From Acidimicrobiales bacterium (GTDB lineage: Bacteria > Actinomycetota > Acidimicrobiia > Acidimicrobiales > Acidimicrobilacustridaceae), in the NCBI GenBank assembly GCA_030830565.1, contig JAURMR010000042.1:1-34071 (forward strand): 34,071 nt of DNA, written 5' to 3'. The translations under genes and the position numbers were made by a program. Under the pieces are notes generated by a model. It did no database searches, was not told the origin of the DNA, and worked only from the letters and a program-made list of their open reading frames with translations. Positions 6,708 to 15,506 of this stretch are shown one piece after another (position 1 is the first letter of the stretch; each line of letters starts with the position of its first letter).

Positions 6708-8558
6708 TCAGCGAGTGTCGCTTCCGAACATCTGACGGCGACGGGCGGCGAACGCAGCTCCGGCTCCACCAAGAATGATGAGTGCGGCACCTGAGGCCAC
6801 CAGCGGGGTTGTATCTGAACCCGTTGACGGAAGTCCGCCGGCAACAGTGGGATCGGTTGTCGCATTGTCGCTCGTGATCGTCGTCGGCGCTGATGCATCC
6901 GTCGACGTACTTGACGGCGTCGTTGAACTTGTCGACGTCGAGGATGTTGGAACAACAGAGCCGTATTCAAACGCCCCAGCATCGGCGTAGCTTCCAGTCA
7001 CTCGGTCGTAGCCGATGCCTCGCTGATCAAACGCACTTCCGGGGAACGGTGCGGGAAGTGTCGTGACGAAATCGATAGCCGGCGAAGAAGCGAGTAGCGG
7101 CTTTGTCAGCGTTGGACCACCGTTGTCACTCAATGAGCCGAGTCCAGCATTGGTCACGCCGAGGGCATCGGTTGCATCGGTGCTGACGGCACCGGCCTCG
7201 AATGGTCCAAGTATCGACTGAGTGGCAGTGGCGTTCGTGTTGTACTTCTTGATGTTGACGGTGCCGTTCTCGGCGATGATCGACGAGTCGATCGTCCATG
7301 TTCCGCCGTGCAGGTAGAGGCCGCCGAAACCGTCCGAGTCGAAGGCCGTGTTCGATGCCATGGTCACAAATTCCATGCGGGTGTCGCCCGTGATGTAGGC
7401 GGCGCCCGCGCTCATTGGACCGACTTCGTTGTCGGCAATCGTGGTGTTAAAGATGTCGTTGGAGTCATTCCTAAGGAGAACACCGGCACCTTTGTATTTG
7501 GTGGAGTTGCCGCTGATTGACGAGGAACTGATCGTCAACGTGGTGAAGTCCCTCGCGTAGATACCGCCACCCATGTAGCCGGTGTTGTCTTGGAAACTCG
7601 AGTTCGAGATGGTGGCCGAGCTCGTCTGGCCCCTCGAGGACACATACACGCCGGTGCCGCCGCCCCCATCGGTGTTGGAAGTGTTGAGCGAGAAGTCGGA
7701 GCCAGCGATGGTGACGGTCTGTGCTTTCAGGAATGCACCTGCGCCCTGGTAGTAGGCGTAGTTGTTTGTGAACGAAGAATCGGTGATGTCGACGGTGTAG
7801 GCGCTCACCCAGAGGCCGCCACCTGACGAGTAGTAATAGTTGGAACTCCTCGCAGCAGTGGTGTTGTTGTCGAAGGTCGAACCGGTGATGGTCACGGTTT
7901 CAAGTGCTGAGCTGATCGACCTGATGAAGACGCCTGCGCCGCTGTAGAGGCTGGTGTTGTCGCTGAACTCGCTATCGGTGATCTCGACCGATCCGCAGTT
8001 CGATACATAGATTCCACCGCCCTGATCGGTTGGGTTTGTATTACCGGTAATGACGACAGAGTCGATCGCGAGGTCGAGGTCCGGATGGTTGATGCAGTGG
8101 ATAGCGCTGCCGACGGTGACTCCGGACAGTGTGATGTCGCTGAAGGTGGTGAGACCGTTGCCCCCATCGACCATGAACATGCTCAACACGGAGCCGCCTG
8201 CGAGGTAGCCGCCTTCGATGGTGAGATTCCCGGCGCCGGGGCCGATGATGGACACATTCGTGGGAACGCTGAGTGGAGTCAGCGGTTGGATGGCGCCGGT
8301 CAGGCCGCTGAGGTCAATCGTGTCGCCCGACGAAGCAGTTGCGAGGGCATCACGGAGCGATCCGCTGCCTGAATCGTTGGTATTCGATACGGCGATTGTG
8401 GCCGCGCTCGCAGTTGAGGTGCCTAGCAGAGCAAGCGCTGGTGCCACTCCCACCAGCAGGGCACCAGTACCGACCCGGACGCCACGCTGTCTCAGCGAAT
8501 GCTTTGAAATTCGGGGAGTAGGGACCGGTGCAGATGAGGTGGAACAAGATTCAGTCAC
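6708..8558 (-). CDS. LPSTG-anchored beta-helix surface protein
   Basis: A 616-residue secreted protein. It begins with a long signal peptide with Arg-rich n-region, hydrophobic core near residues 33-46 and an ASA cleavage site near 52. There follows a right-handed beta-helix region (about 53-530) full of Asn/Ser/Gly/Asp turns and ITGSTFDNN-, ISNSSFQDNTG- and IADNEVG-like coils, of the kind seen in choice-of-anchor-Q and pectate-lyase-fold proteins. It includes TNDSGSGSLRDAL near the start and the SDNGGPT...SPAIDF end typical of that group. A Ser/Thr linker leads to LPSTG (about 576-580), a hydrophobic helix and RRR, a class A-type sortase signal. The GTG at 8558 was chosen because a TTGACC/TATCTT promoter ends six bases before it; the frame stays open another 147 bases upstream. 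Possible adhesin or glycan-binding protein. No sortase gene is present here. Confidence 0.85.
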   Translation of the reverse strand: MTESCSTSSAPVPTPRISKHSLRQRGVRVGTGALLVGVAPALALLGTSTASAATIAVSNTNDSGSGSLRDALATASSGDTIDLSGLTGAIQPLTPLSVPTNVSIIGPGAGNLTIEGGYLAGGSVLSMFMVDGGNGLTTFSDITLSGVTVGSAIHCINHPDLDLAIDSVVITGNTNPTDQGGGIYVSNCGSVEITDSEFSDNTSLYSGAGVFIRSISSALETVTITGSTFDNNTTAARSSNYYYSSGGGLWVSAYTVDITDSSFTNNYAYYQGAGAFLKAQTVTIAGSDFSLNTSNTDGGGGTGVYVSSRGQTSSATISNSSFQDNTGYMGGGIYARDFTTLTISSSSISGNSTKYKGAGVLLRNDSNDIFNTTIADNEVGPMSAGAAYITGDTRMEFVTMASNTAFDSDGFGGLYLHGGTWTIDSSIIAENGTVNIKKYNTNATATQSILGPFEAGAVSTDATDALGVTNAGLGSLSDNGGPTLTKPLLASSPAIDFVTTLPAPFPGSAFDQRGIGYDRVTGSYADAGAFEYGSVVPTSSTSTSSTTPSSTSTDASAPTTITSDNATTDPTVAGGLPSTGSDTTPLVASGAALIILGGAGAAFAARRRQMFGSDTR

Positions 8559-8564
8559 TCGAGA

Positions 8565-8594
8565 AAGATAGTAATTTCCATTATCGAAGGTCAA
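8565..8594 (-). promoter_or_regulatory. Promoter of the beta-helix gene, probably leaderless
   Basis: On the minus strand TTGACC (8589-8594), an 18-base spacer and TATCTT (8565-8570) are followed by six bases and then GTG. No Shine-Dalgarno sequence fits in the gap. An alternative -10, TACTAT, overlaps by three bases. Confidence 0.5.
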
Positions 8595-8691
8595 CAACAG
8601 AAAAGCGCTCAAGGGTGCTGGCTGCGATTGGGTACTCGGTGCGCCGGCGGAACCTAGAGTCAGCGCAGACCAATCGTCCGAGGGGGACATC

Positions 8692-9150
8692 ATGACGCTG
8701 AGCATCGAAGAGATTTCTGACCGTATGGAGATCCAGGACCTGCTCGTCCGGTACTGCTACGCCGTCGATCATCGCGACTTCGACGACCTTGCGAATGTCT
8801 TCACGGCAGACGCGATCATCGACTATTCGGTCTATGGCGGCAGCGTTGGCAATCCCACCGAGACCATCGCCTATCTCAAAGAGGCGATGCCGATGTTCGC
8901 CTCATTCCAGCACATGATCTCCACGAGTCGCATTGAGATCAACGGCGATACCGCCAAGGTCAAGACCATTTGTCATAACCCGATGGTCATGCCGATGGGC
9001 GAAGAACTCGTCGTCTTCACCTGCGGCCTTTGGTATGTCGATGAAATGGTGCGCACGGCCGATGGTTGGCGAATCTCAAAGCGTGTCGAGGAAAGCTCGT
9101 ACATGAAGGACATGCCGGGAATGCCTGTGCAGGGTCCCAAGAAAGTCTGA
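8692..9150 (+). CDS. NTF2-like / SnoaL-like domain protein
   Basis: A 152-residue protein of the SnoaL-like NTF2 superfamily (PF13577 type). It has the opening helix with IQDLLVRYCYAVDHRDFDDLANVFTADA (shown in part), an early Tyr/Asp/His set, and a beta-sheet that includes ISTSRIEINGDTAKVKT and GLWYVDEMVRTADGWRISKR. Length and order are those of the family, which includes dehydratases, isomerases and scaffold proteins with a pocket for small hydrophobic ligands. The ATG is preceded by GAGGGGG at seven bases, and TAGAGT some 30 bases further up could be its -10. It diverges from the beta-helix gene; the 133-base gap serves both. Confidence 0.88.
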   Translation: MTLSIEEISDRMEIQDLLVRYCYAVDHRDFDDLANVFTADAIIDYSVYGGSVGNPTETIAYLKEAMPMFASFQHMISTSRIEINGDTAKVKTICHNPMVMPMGEELVVFTCGLWYVDEMVRTADGWRISKRVEESSYMKDMPGMPVQGPKKV

Positions 9151-9189
9151 CCCGACGTCATTCACTGACCTCAACAACATGACCGATAC

Positions 9190-9215
9190 CCTTCCGTCGT
9201 TCTCTTGACGGAAGG
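9190..9215 (+). promoter_or_regulatory. Perfect inverted repeat over the promoter and ribosome site of the MFS gene
   Basis: CCTTCCGTC (9190-9198) and GACGGAAGG (9207-9215) form a perfect nine-bp dyad with eight bases between. The left arm overlaps a -10-like TACCCT (9187-9192) and the right arm contains the GGAAGG ribosome site of the transporter at 9223. Drug-exporter genes are often controlled by TetR- or MarR-type repressors that bind such dyads. If transcription began further upstream it could act as an SD-masking hairpin instead. Confidence 0.55.
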
Positions 9216-9222
9216 CTTTGCC

Positions 9223-10833
9223 ATGTCGACTCTTGCTCAGCGGGTTCAAGCAAAGGCTTATGACCGTCGATGGGCGATTCTTGCAGTGCTGTGCTTTGGC
9301 CTGCTCGTGATTGTGCTCGACAACTCAATTCTCAACGTTGCTCTGCCGACGATTCAGAAAGATCTCAACGCGTCGTCGAGTGATCTGCAGTGGATCGTTG
9401 ATTCGTACACGCTTGTGTTCGCAGGTTTGTTGCTGACTGCGGGCGCTCTTGGTGACAAGTTCGGTCGACGAGGTGCGTTGCAGATTGGCTTCATTCTTTT
9501 CGGTATCGGCTCTGTTGCGTCGGCGATTGCAACGTCTTCGGGTCAATTGATTTCCACTCGCGCCTTCATGGGTATCGGTGGTGCATTGATCATGCCGGCA
9601 ACGTTGTCGATCATCACCAATGTGTTTCCGCCGCAGGAACGTTCGAAGGCGATCGGTGTGTGGGCCGGAACAGCGGGCCTCGGCGGGGCATTAGGCCCCC
9701 TAACTGGCGGCTTTTTGGTGCAGCACTTTTATTGGGGTTCGGTCTTTCTTGTGAACATTCCGATCGTGGTGATCGGTTTGATCGCTGGCGTCTTTCTTAT
9801 TCCGACGTCGAAGGATCCTTCGGCGCCACGCCTCGATCCCATCGGCGCGGTTACGTCGATCATCGGTTTGGCATTGTTGCTCTTTGCCATCATCGAAGCG
9901 CCCACGAACGGTTGGGGATCAACAGAGACCCTTGCCTATGGTGGCGCTGGCCTCGCATTGCTCATCGCCTTCGGTATTTGGGAGGCGAAGTCCGATCATC
10001 CAATGCTTGATGTCACCTTCTTCAAGAAGGCACGTTTCACCGCCGCTGCGGGAGCGATCACGCTTGTGTTCTTCTCAATGTTCGGCTCGTTGTTCTTGTT
10101 GACGCAGTACTTCCAGTTCGTGCTCGGTTATTCACCGCTTGAAACTGGCGTGCGCATGATTCCGTTCGCCGTTGCGATGATGGTGGTGGCACCGCTCAGT
10201 TCGAAGGTTGTTGAGCGGATCGGTTCGAAGATCACCGTGGCCTGTGGTCTTGGTTTGGTCACAATCGGTTTGCTCACGATGGTTGGTTTGCAGGTCGACA
10301 CCCCGTACTCGAACATTTTCTGGCGACTCATGTTGATGTCGGCAGGTATGGGGCTGACGATGGCACCCGCAACTGAATCAGTTATGGGTTCGTTGCCAAT
10401 CTTCAAAGCTGGTGTTGGTTCCGCGGTGAATGACACCACCCGGCAGGTCGGTGGCGCCATGGGTGTCGCCGTCATCGGTTCGGTACTGGCGACGACCTAT
10501 GGCAATCAGGTTCGGGAGTTCCTTCTGGGTCTCGGTCTTCCATTGCCGCAGCCACTGGTTGATGCGGCGAGCAACAGCATCGGTGCGGTGCAGAACAACA
10601 TTGTTCCGACTCTTGAGGGAATGGGACTTGCGGACAAGGCCACCGCCGTCAGTGCCGAGGCCAATTCGGCCTTTGTGAGCGCGGTACATTGGGGCGTCCT
10701 CACCGCTGCAGCTGCCACGTTTGTTGGTGTCGTGATGGTGTTGCTGTTCCTGCCCGCCCGACCGCGGATCGACGATGTCGCGGAGCAAGAAGAGGAATTT
10801 GTCGGCGAGCACGTAGAGGAACTCCTGACCGAC
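9223..10833 (+). CDS. DHA2-family (EmrB/QacA) MFS drug exporter
   Basis: A 536-residue proton-coupled exporter with 14 predicted membrane segments. It shows the DHA2 opening [17 protein letters not shown], motif A as [11 protein letters not shown], and motif C-like [14 protein letters not shown], with an acidic C-terminal tail. Members expel amphipathic drugs, dyes or antibiotics through the inner membrane. The ATG at 9223 was picked because GGAAGG lies seven bases upstream; a TTG at 9205 falls in the inverted repeat. The reading frame closes with a TGA at 10834-10836. No regulator gene of TetR or MarR type is adjacent. The gene ends 22 bases before dcd. Confidence 0.92.
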
Positions 10834-10844
10834 TGATCCACGAC

Positions 10845-10850
10845 TAACCT
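10845..10850 (+). promoter_or_regulatory. Candidate -10 box of dcd (leaderless)
   Basis: TAACCT is followed by eight bases and the GTG at 10859, with no ribosome-binding sequence. No convincing -35 is visible. It would make dcd independent of the MFS gene upstream. Confidence 0.4.
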
Positions 10851-10858
10851 GCTCTGCC

Positions 10859-11422
10859 GTGATCCTCTCTGACCGCACCATCCGTGAAGAGGTCGAAGCC
10901 GGCCGCATTGTTATCGAGCCTTTCGACCCCAGCTGTGTCCAGCCATCTTCGGTCGATCTTCATATCGACCGCTTTTTCCGGGTGTTTCGGAACCACACGA
11001 TGGGCCACATCGATGTGAAGCAGAACCTTGAGGACCTCACCGAACTCGTCGAGATCGGTCCCGACGACACGTTCATGTTGCACCCGGGCGAATTCGTACT
11101 TGGGTCCACCAGTGAGCGTGTGGGTCTTCCCGCCGATCTCGTTGCTCGACTCGAAGGCAAGTCCTCGCTTGGTCGACTCGGCCTTCTCATTCACTCGACC
11201 GCTGGCTTTGTCGATGCTGGTTGGGACGGACAGCTCACGCTTGAACTTTCAAACGTTGCCAGCCTTCCGATCACGCTGTACCCAGGTATGAAGATCGGCC
11301 AGATCTCGTTCATCAAGATGACGACGCCGGCCGATAACCCTTACGGCTCCTCAGCAGTCGGCTCGAAGTACCAGGGCCAGATCGGCCCTCGCCCGAGCCG
11401 CTACTGGGAAAACTTCCGCTAG
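10859..11422 (+). CDS. dcd: dCTP deaminase, probably bifunctional dUTP-forming/dUMP-forming type
   Basis: A 187-residue protein that closely follows the mycobacterial dCTP deaminase along its length: [16 protein letters not shown] near residue 28, [15 protein letters not shown] near 72, [13 protein letters not shown] near 98, [17 protein letters not shown] with the catalytic Glu, and [11 protein letters not shown]. The [17 protein letters not shown]-terminus closes the trimer active site. In Mycobacterium this protein makes dUMP directly from dCTP; here that is inferred from the likeness. It supplies dUMP for thymidylate synthesis. Start GTG, leaderless by position. Confidence 0.94.
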   Translation: MILSDRTIREEVEAGRIVIEPFDPSCVQPSSVDLHIDRFFRVFRNHTMGHIDVKQNLEDLTELVEIGPDDTFMLHPGEFVLGSTSERVGLPADLVARLEGKSSLGRLGLLIHSTAGFVDAGWDGQLTLELSNVASLPITLYPGMKIGQISFIKMTTPADNPYGSSAVGSKYQGQIGPRPSRYWENFR

Positions 11423-11460
11423 TTCAACGGTTTGCAGGTGTGACCTAACCGGCGGCACCG

Positions 11461-12063
11461 TCAGACGCGGTCGTAGATGAGCGTGACACGACCGATCGCC
11501 GGGAATGTCGGATGCAATGTGAGGGTGTTGCCCGAAAGTTCGAAGTCGAACATTCCCGTGTTCGTCAGCGACGCGATCGGCAGCCCGCTGTCGTCCTGTT
11601 CGTCAGGCGTGATGGAGACCGGCGACGAGGAACTCCCTCCGAGGCGCATCTTGTCGCCGTCTGTTGCCCACGTCGTGGAGTAGTTGGCCGACCAGGGCAA
11701 TGTCTGCGAGAAGTCCCCGTCGGGTGATGTCACTGTCTGTGTCCCACCAGCGCTTTGGATGAATGATCCGTCCGGGGCGAACTGGATGCGGTAGTTGCCG
11801 GTGCACGTGAGTTCCTCGAACGTCTCTCCCTGCTGCAGCGCAGTCATGATTCGGTCGCAAGGAGCTGACCAGGACCCTAAAACTGGATTCGCGGGATTCT
11901 CGCCTCCGGCGGTCGTCGACATTGGTGCTGAATCCTGCCCGCGGCTCGAGTCCGATCCGGACGATCCACCGTCCCTGCCGGCGATCACCACCGCTCCGAG
12001 GACCACGACGCCGGCGACAGCGATCGCTGCAAGTGCGAGTCCGACCTTTGCCATTGAACCCAT
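11461..12063 (-). CDS. Small membrane-anchored or secreted protein of unknown function
   Basis: A 200-residue protein: a hydrophobic segment at about residues 5-28, a Gly/Ser/Asp-rich linker, then a beta-rich domain of roughly 130 residues. That domain includes a Cys pair (SAPCDRI and LTCTGNY), an RIQFAPDGSFIQS strand pair and an FELSGNTLTLHPTFP end, resembling lipocalin/META-like barrels in pattern, but I cannot name a family. The segment lacks a lipobox, so it is a signal anchor or signal peptide. The ATG at 12063 has AGGAGA seven bases upstream. It is convergent with dcd; the gap of 38 bases holds nothing notable. Confidence 0.75.
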   Translation of the reverse strand: MGSMAKVGLALAAIAVAGVVVLGAVVIAGRDGGSSGSDSSRGQDSAPMSTTAGGENPANPVLGSWSAPCDRIMTALQQGETFEELTCTGNYRIQFAPDGSFIQSAGGTQTVTSPDGDFSQTLPWSANYSTTWATDGDKMRLGGSSSSPVSITPDEQDDSGLPIASLTNTGMFDFELSGNTLTLHPTFPAIGRVTLIYDRV

Positions 12064-12213
12064 GTCCGATCTCCTGTCGTTCCGCAAACGACGAGATGGC
12101 ACGAGGCCACCCCCGGTCGCGCAATCTTATCCAGGGGTGCGCGGGAGAGCAGGATGATCGTCTGGTTCGGGGGTCGTGATCCTCCCCGACTGCGCCAGAC
12201 GTGAAGTGGATTT

Positions 12214-14409
12214 TTAGACGATCGGAGTGATCGTTGCGTCTGCTTCGGAGCGTTCAAGTGCATCGAGGATGTGCATTGAGATGTCAGCAACCTTCACCTG
12301 ATCATCTTCGACACCCTGTGCCTTCACGCCATCGTCGATCATGATGTAACAGAACGGGCACGCAACCGCGATCTTTGTCGCACCGGTGCGCAGAAGTTCT
12401 TGCGACCGTTCGATGTTGACCTGCTTGCCGGTGCTTTCTTCCATCCACATACGACCGCCGCCTGCACCGCAGCACATTCCCTTGGTGCCATTACGGCTGG
12501 CCTCAACGATTTCGATGCCACCGAGTGAACCGATGACTTTGCGCGGTGCCATGTAGACGTCGTTATGACGACCGAGGTAGCACGAGTCGTGGTACACGAC
12601 ACGCTCTTCGAGTCGAGCATTCGAAAGATCGAGTTTGCCGCTGTCGATGAGGAACTCGAGGAACTGGCTGTGATGCACAACCTCGTAGTTGCCACCCATC
12701 TGCGGGTACTCGTTGGCAAGCGTGTTGAAGCAATGCGGACACTGCGTGATGATCTTCTTCACGCCCATTCCATTGAGCGTTTCGATGTTCTGCATCGCAA
12801 GCATCTGGAAGATGTATTCGTTGCCCGAACGACGGGCAGGATCGCCCGTGCACATTTCTGCTGGGCCAAGAATGGAGAAGGAAATTCCTGAGCGCTGCAG
12901 AAGCTGCGCCATTGCTTGGGTGACCTTCTTGTTCTTGTCGTCGAAGGAACCGGCGCAACCAACCCAGTAGAGGTACTCGGCTTCGAGCGGGCTCGAACCA
13001 TCGAGAATCTCGATGCCTTCGAACTTTTCGGCCCAGTCGCCACGATCGGCCTGGCTCATGCCCCATGGGTTTCCTGTGTTTTCCATGGAGCGATACGCGT
13101 TGCCGAGTTCGGTCGGGAAGTTGGATTCCATAAGCGACAGGTAACGACGCATGTCGAGGATCTTGTCGAGAATCTCAATGTTGACCGGGCAGATTTCGTC
13201 GCATGCCTTGCACGATGTGCAGGCCCAGACCTCTTCAGGCGTGACGCGTTCGAACAACGAATTGGCATTCACGGTGATTTCGGCAACAACGCCAAGCGGT
13301 GGCGACACCTGCGGCGTTCCAGTTGCTGCCATCACTTCGCCGGACTTGAGAACGATTTCGCGTGGATCAAGTGGCTTGCCAGTTGCATGTGCGGGACACA
13401 CTGATGTGCAACGACCACACATGGTGCAGGCGTCGAGATCAAGCAACTGCTTCCAGGTGAAGTCTTCGATCGTGGAAGCACCGAATGATTCGAGTTCGGT
13501 TTCCATGAGGTTCGGCATCGGCTTCATCGCACCCTTGGGGCGCTCGCGATCCTTCAGGTACATGTTGAGCGGCGAGGTGAACATGTGGCGAAGCATCGTG
13601 ACCGGAAGGATCACAAGGAAAGCGAAGAACGAAAGGATGTGCAGTACCCACCAAATTTGGTGTCCACCAGCGAGATTTGAGTTGTTCTCGATGAGCTTCG
13701 CGATCGGCCAACCGACAAACGACCACTTCTCGAATGCGGGCATGCCGGTTTCAGCAATGCGCCAGGCTTCGGTTCCGAAACCAGTCACTGCGATGGCGAG
13801 GAAAACGCCGAGGATGACAGCGTGTTCCGGCTTGGTCTTGATGCGAATGCGATACGGGCGCTGGATGTAGCGACGAACGATTGCCCACATCACGCCAATG
13901 AACAGACACAGACCAGCAAGATCACCGATGAACGAGTACGCCATGTAGACGTTGCCGTTCAGGAACTTCCAGGACTCGGGAATCTGATGGTTGATCTCGA
14001 GGATCGTGGTGACGGCAAGCAACACCACGAAGGAGAAGTAGATGAGCGAATGCATGATGCCGGCGGCGGGATCGCGCAACAGGGTCTGCATGTAGACACC
14101 GGCGCGGAAATCGCCGAGGCGACGCTTCACATTTTTGGGCGTGGTGCGACGATCGTCGGGCTTACCTCGCGTCCAGTTCTTGACTCGGCTTCCGAAGATC
14201 ACCGCTCCGTAGATGAGCAAGATCGGCATCATCACGTAGAAGGCGATCTTGAGCGCGTCAGGGACGCCGCCGAAGACCTCGCGAGTGGTGGGTGAGTCGT
14301 CGTGTTGCTGGAACACCGTCGCTGCGACACCCGAAAGTGCCGTCACGATCGCGAAGGCGACGCCGATGACGAGAACGAGATGTGGGCCCTTGATGCGTTT
14401 ACGTTCCAT
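12214..14409 (-). CDS. Membrane-bound FeS heterodisulfide-reductase-like oxidoreductase (Rv0338c type)
   Basis: A 731-residue fusion. The N-terminal part (to about residue 280) has five or six membrane segments of a cytochrome b/NarI-like quinone-interacting domain, with His residues in the helices. Two 4Fe-4S ferredoxin motifs follow, CTMCGRCTSVCP (about 328-338) and CTSCKACDEICP (about 397-407). Two HdrB/HdrD-like cysteine-rich CCG domains end the protein: WVGCAGS (485), MCTGDPARR (520) and CPHC (557-560); then DSCYLG (610), CCGAGGG (646) and CPFC (684-687). The layout matches the mycobacterial Rv0338c-type iron-sulfur reductase. It probably links quinones to a cytoplasmic thiol or FeS partner; the substrate is unknown. 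The ATG at 14409 avoids a short Ala/Arg extension from 14436. Downstream of the cNMP-binding gene, same strand, 73 bases apart. Confidence 0.9.
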   Translation of the reverse strand: MERKRIKGPHLVLVIGVAFAIVTALSGVAATVFQQHDDSPTTREVFGGVPDALKIAFYVMMPILLIYGAVIFGSRVKNWTRGKPDDRRTTPKNVKRRLGDFRAGVYMQTLLRDPAAGIMHSLIYFSFVVLLAVTTILEINHQIPESWKFLNGNVYMAYSFIGDLAGLCLFIGVMWAIVRRYIQRPYRIRIKTKPEHAVILGVFLAIAVTGFGTEAWRIAETGMPAFEKWSFVGWPIAKLIENNSNLAGGHQIWWVLHILSFFAFLVILPVTMLRHMFTSPLNMYLKDRERPKGAMKPMPNLMETELESFGASTIEDFTWKQLLDLDACTMCGRCTSVCPAHATGKPLDPREIVLKSGEVMAATGTPQVSPPLGVVAEITVNANSLFERVTPEEVWACTSCKACDEICPVNIEILDKILDMRRYLSLMESNFPTELGNAYRSMENTGNPWGMSQADRGDWAEKFEGIEILDGSSPLEAEYLYWVGCAGSFDDKNKKVTQAMAQLLQRSGISFSILGPAEMCTGDPARRSGNEYIFQMLAMQNIETLNGMGVKKIITQCPHCFNTLANEYPQMGGNYEVVHHSQFLEFLIDSGKLDLSNARLEERVVYHDSCYLGRHNDVYMAPRKVIGSLGGIEIVEASRNGTKGMCCGAGGGRMWMEESTGKQVNIERSQELLRTGATKIAVACPFCYIMIDDGVKAQGVEDDQVKVADISMHILDALERSEADATITPIV

Positions 14410-14482
14410 ACGGTTGGCAAACCTACTCGCGCCCATGGGCGCGAGCCCTCACCGGCGGGCGGGGAGAGGGGTTAGGAGCGGA

Positions 14483-14890
14483 TCAGGATTCGTCAGTCAT
14501 GCGTGCTGCAAGGTTGCGCAGCAACTGCACGGCAAATCCGGGAACCTCTTCAATGAGACCGTTGAACTCGCGCTGGGCGATCACAAGGACCTCCATGGCG
14601 GAGTCGGCCGTAACCGTTGCGGTGCGGACGCCGCCGGTCAGAGGAGCAAGTTCACCAACAACGGCACCAGGGCCGAGGTTGGCCACGGTTGCGCCATCTC
14701 GGCTGACTGTGGCAGAGCCGGTCACGATGACGAAGCACTCATGGCCCGGCTCGCCTTCGCGAACCAGGACCTTGCCTGCATCAATCGAAACCTCAACTGC
14801 TGCCGCTGCTACCTGCTGGAGCTGGCGCTTATCGCACTCTGCGAAGAGAGGGACTTGAGCCAGATGATCGAGCCATGCGTCGCGTGCCAT
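14483..14890 (-). CDS. Cyclic nucleotide-binding domain protein
   Basis: A 135-residue protein made of one cyclic-nucleotide-binding domain (PF00027). The features are LAQVPLFAECDKRQLQQVA at the start, VREGEPGHECFVIVTGSATVS in the beta-roll, and a phosphate-binding cassette-like GPGAVVGELAPLTGGVRTATVTA, where the usual cassette Arg follows Gly-Gly-Val. There is no DNA-binding helix-turn-helix, so it should act by protein contact. It lies just upstream of the FeS reductase on the same strand and may regulate or be co-expressed with it. Start ATG at 14890: TATGCT ends seven bases before, with no Shine-Dalgarno sequence. Confidence 0.88.
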   Translation of the reverse strand: MARDAWLDHLAQVPLFAECDKRQLQQVAAAAVEVSIDAGKVLVREGEPGHECFVIVTGSATVSRDGATVANLGPGAVVGELAPLTGGVRTATVTADSAMEVLVIAQREFNGLIEEVPGFAVQLLRNLAARMTDES

Positions 14891-14897
14891 GGGCCGA

Positions 14898-14903
14898 AGC
14901 ATA
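14898..14903 (-). promoter_or_regulatory. Candidate -10 box of the cNMP-binding gene (leaderless)
   Basis: TATGCT on the minus strand, seven bases, then ATG at 14890. No ribosome-binding sequence fits in the gap. Confidence 0.45.
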
Positions 14904-14987
14904 GGGAGAACCCCGGCACTCTGCTCGCTGATTCGGCCACCGATCCTTCATGACCACGAAACATTTGAGAAACAGGCAATCCGTACC

Positions 14988-15506
14988 GTGACCTTCGTGG
15001 ATGTCGCCCTGCTCCGTTGGCCCGTAGAAGAAGACCGTCGCCAAACCCTCGCTGCTCGGGGGGCAGCGCGGCTGTTACTCGTCGATCCTGATACCCCGGC
15101 ACCTGACGCCGCGGATTGTCTCGAGGACTGGATCCGCTTGCCCGCCAGTCAGGACGATATCGATGCCCGATGTCGGGCGATCGCAACCCGATCAATCGTG
15201 CATAACTCCGAAACCCCCGGTCTTGATCCCGATGGCGTCCTGCGCGTCGGAGCGGGCTGGGTGTCATTGCCCCCGCTTGAAGCGCGGCTCATGTCGGCAC
15301 TTCTCGATCGGTTCGGTGCCGTGGTGAGCCGAGACAATTTGTCTCGCACGGGCTGGCCGACAGGTGCACCGGGACGCAATGCACTCGATGTCCACATGCT
15401 TCGTTTGCGCCGTCGCATTGCCCCATTGGGCCTTGCAATTCGCACTGTTCGTTCGCGTGGCTACTTACTAGAAGCCGGCGAATTGCAGATGGTTCAACCG
15501 GCCTGA
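14988..15506 (+). CDS. OmpR/PhoB-type winged-helix protein with degenerate N-terminal domain
   Basis: A 172-residue protein. The C-terminal 90 residues are an OmpR/PhoB winged helix-turn-helix (Trans_reg_C): [25 protein letters not shown], then [32 protein letters not shown], which hold the recognition helix and wing. The N-terminal 75 residues resemble a shortened receiver (LLRW..., [11 protein letters not shown]) but lack the normal acidic pocket and phospho-accepting Asp with its surrounds, and are too short for a full receiver. It is probably a phosphorylation-independent DNA-binding regulator. GTG at 14988 gives the most compact protein; the frame is open to 14889. It is convergent with and overlaps gpmA by 13 bases. 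Confidence 0.75.
   Translation: MTFVDVALLRWPVEEDRRQTLAARGAARLLLVDPDTPAPDAADCLEDWIRLPASQDDIDARCRAIATRSIVHNSETPGLDPDGVLRVGAGWVSLPPLEARLMSALLDRFGAVVSRDNLSRTGWPTGAPGRNALDVHMLRLRRRIAPLGLAIRTVRSRGYLLEAGELQMVQPA

Noticed and set aside
13151..13870. 239-codon plus-strand frame across the FeS reductase
   Set aside because: Antisense to a gene with clear cysteine motifs; composition is Ser/Arg-rich with no recognisable features.
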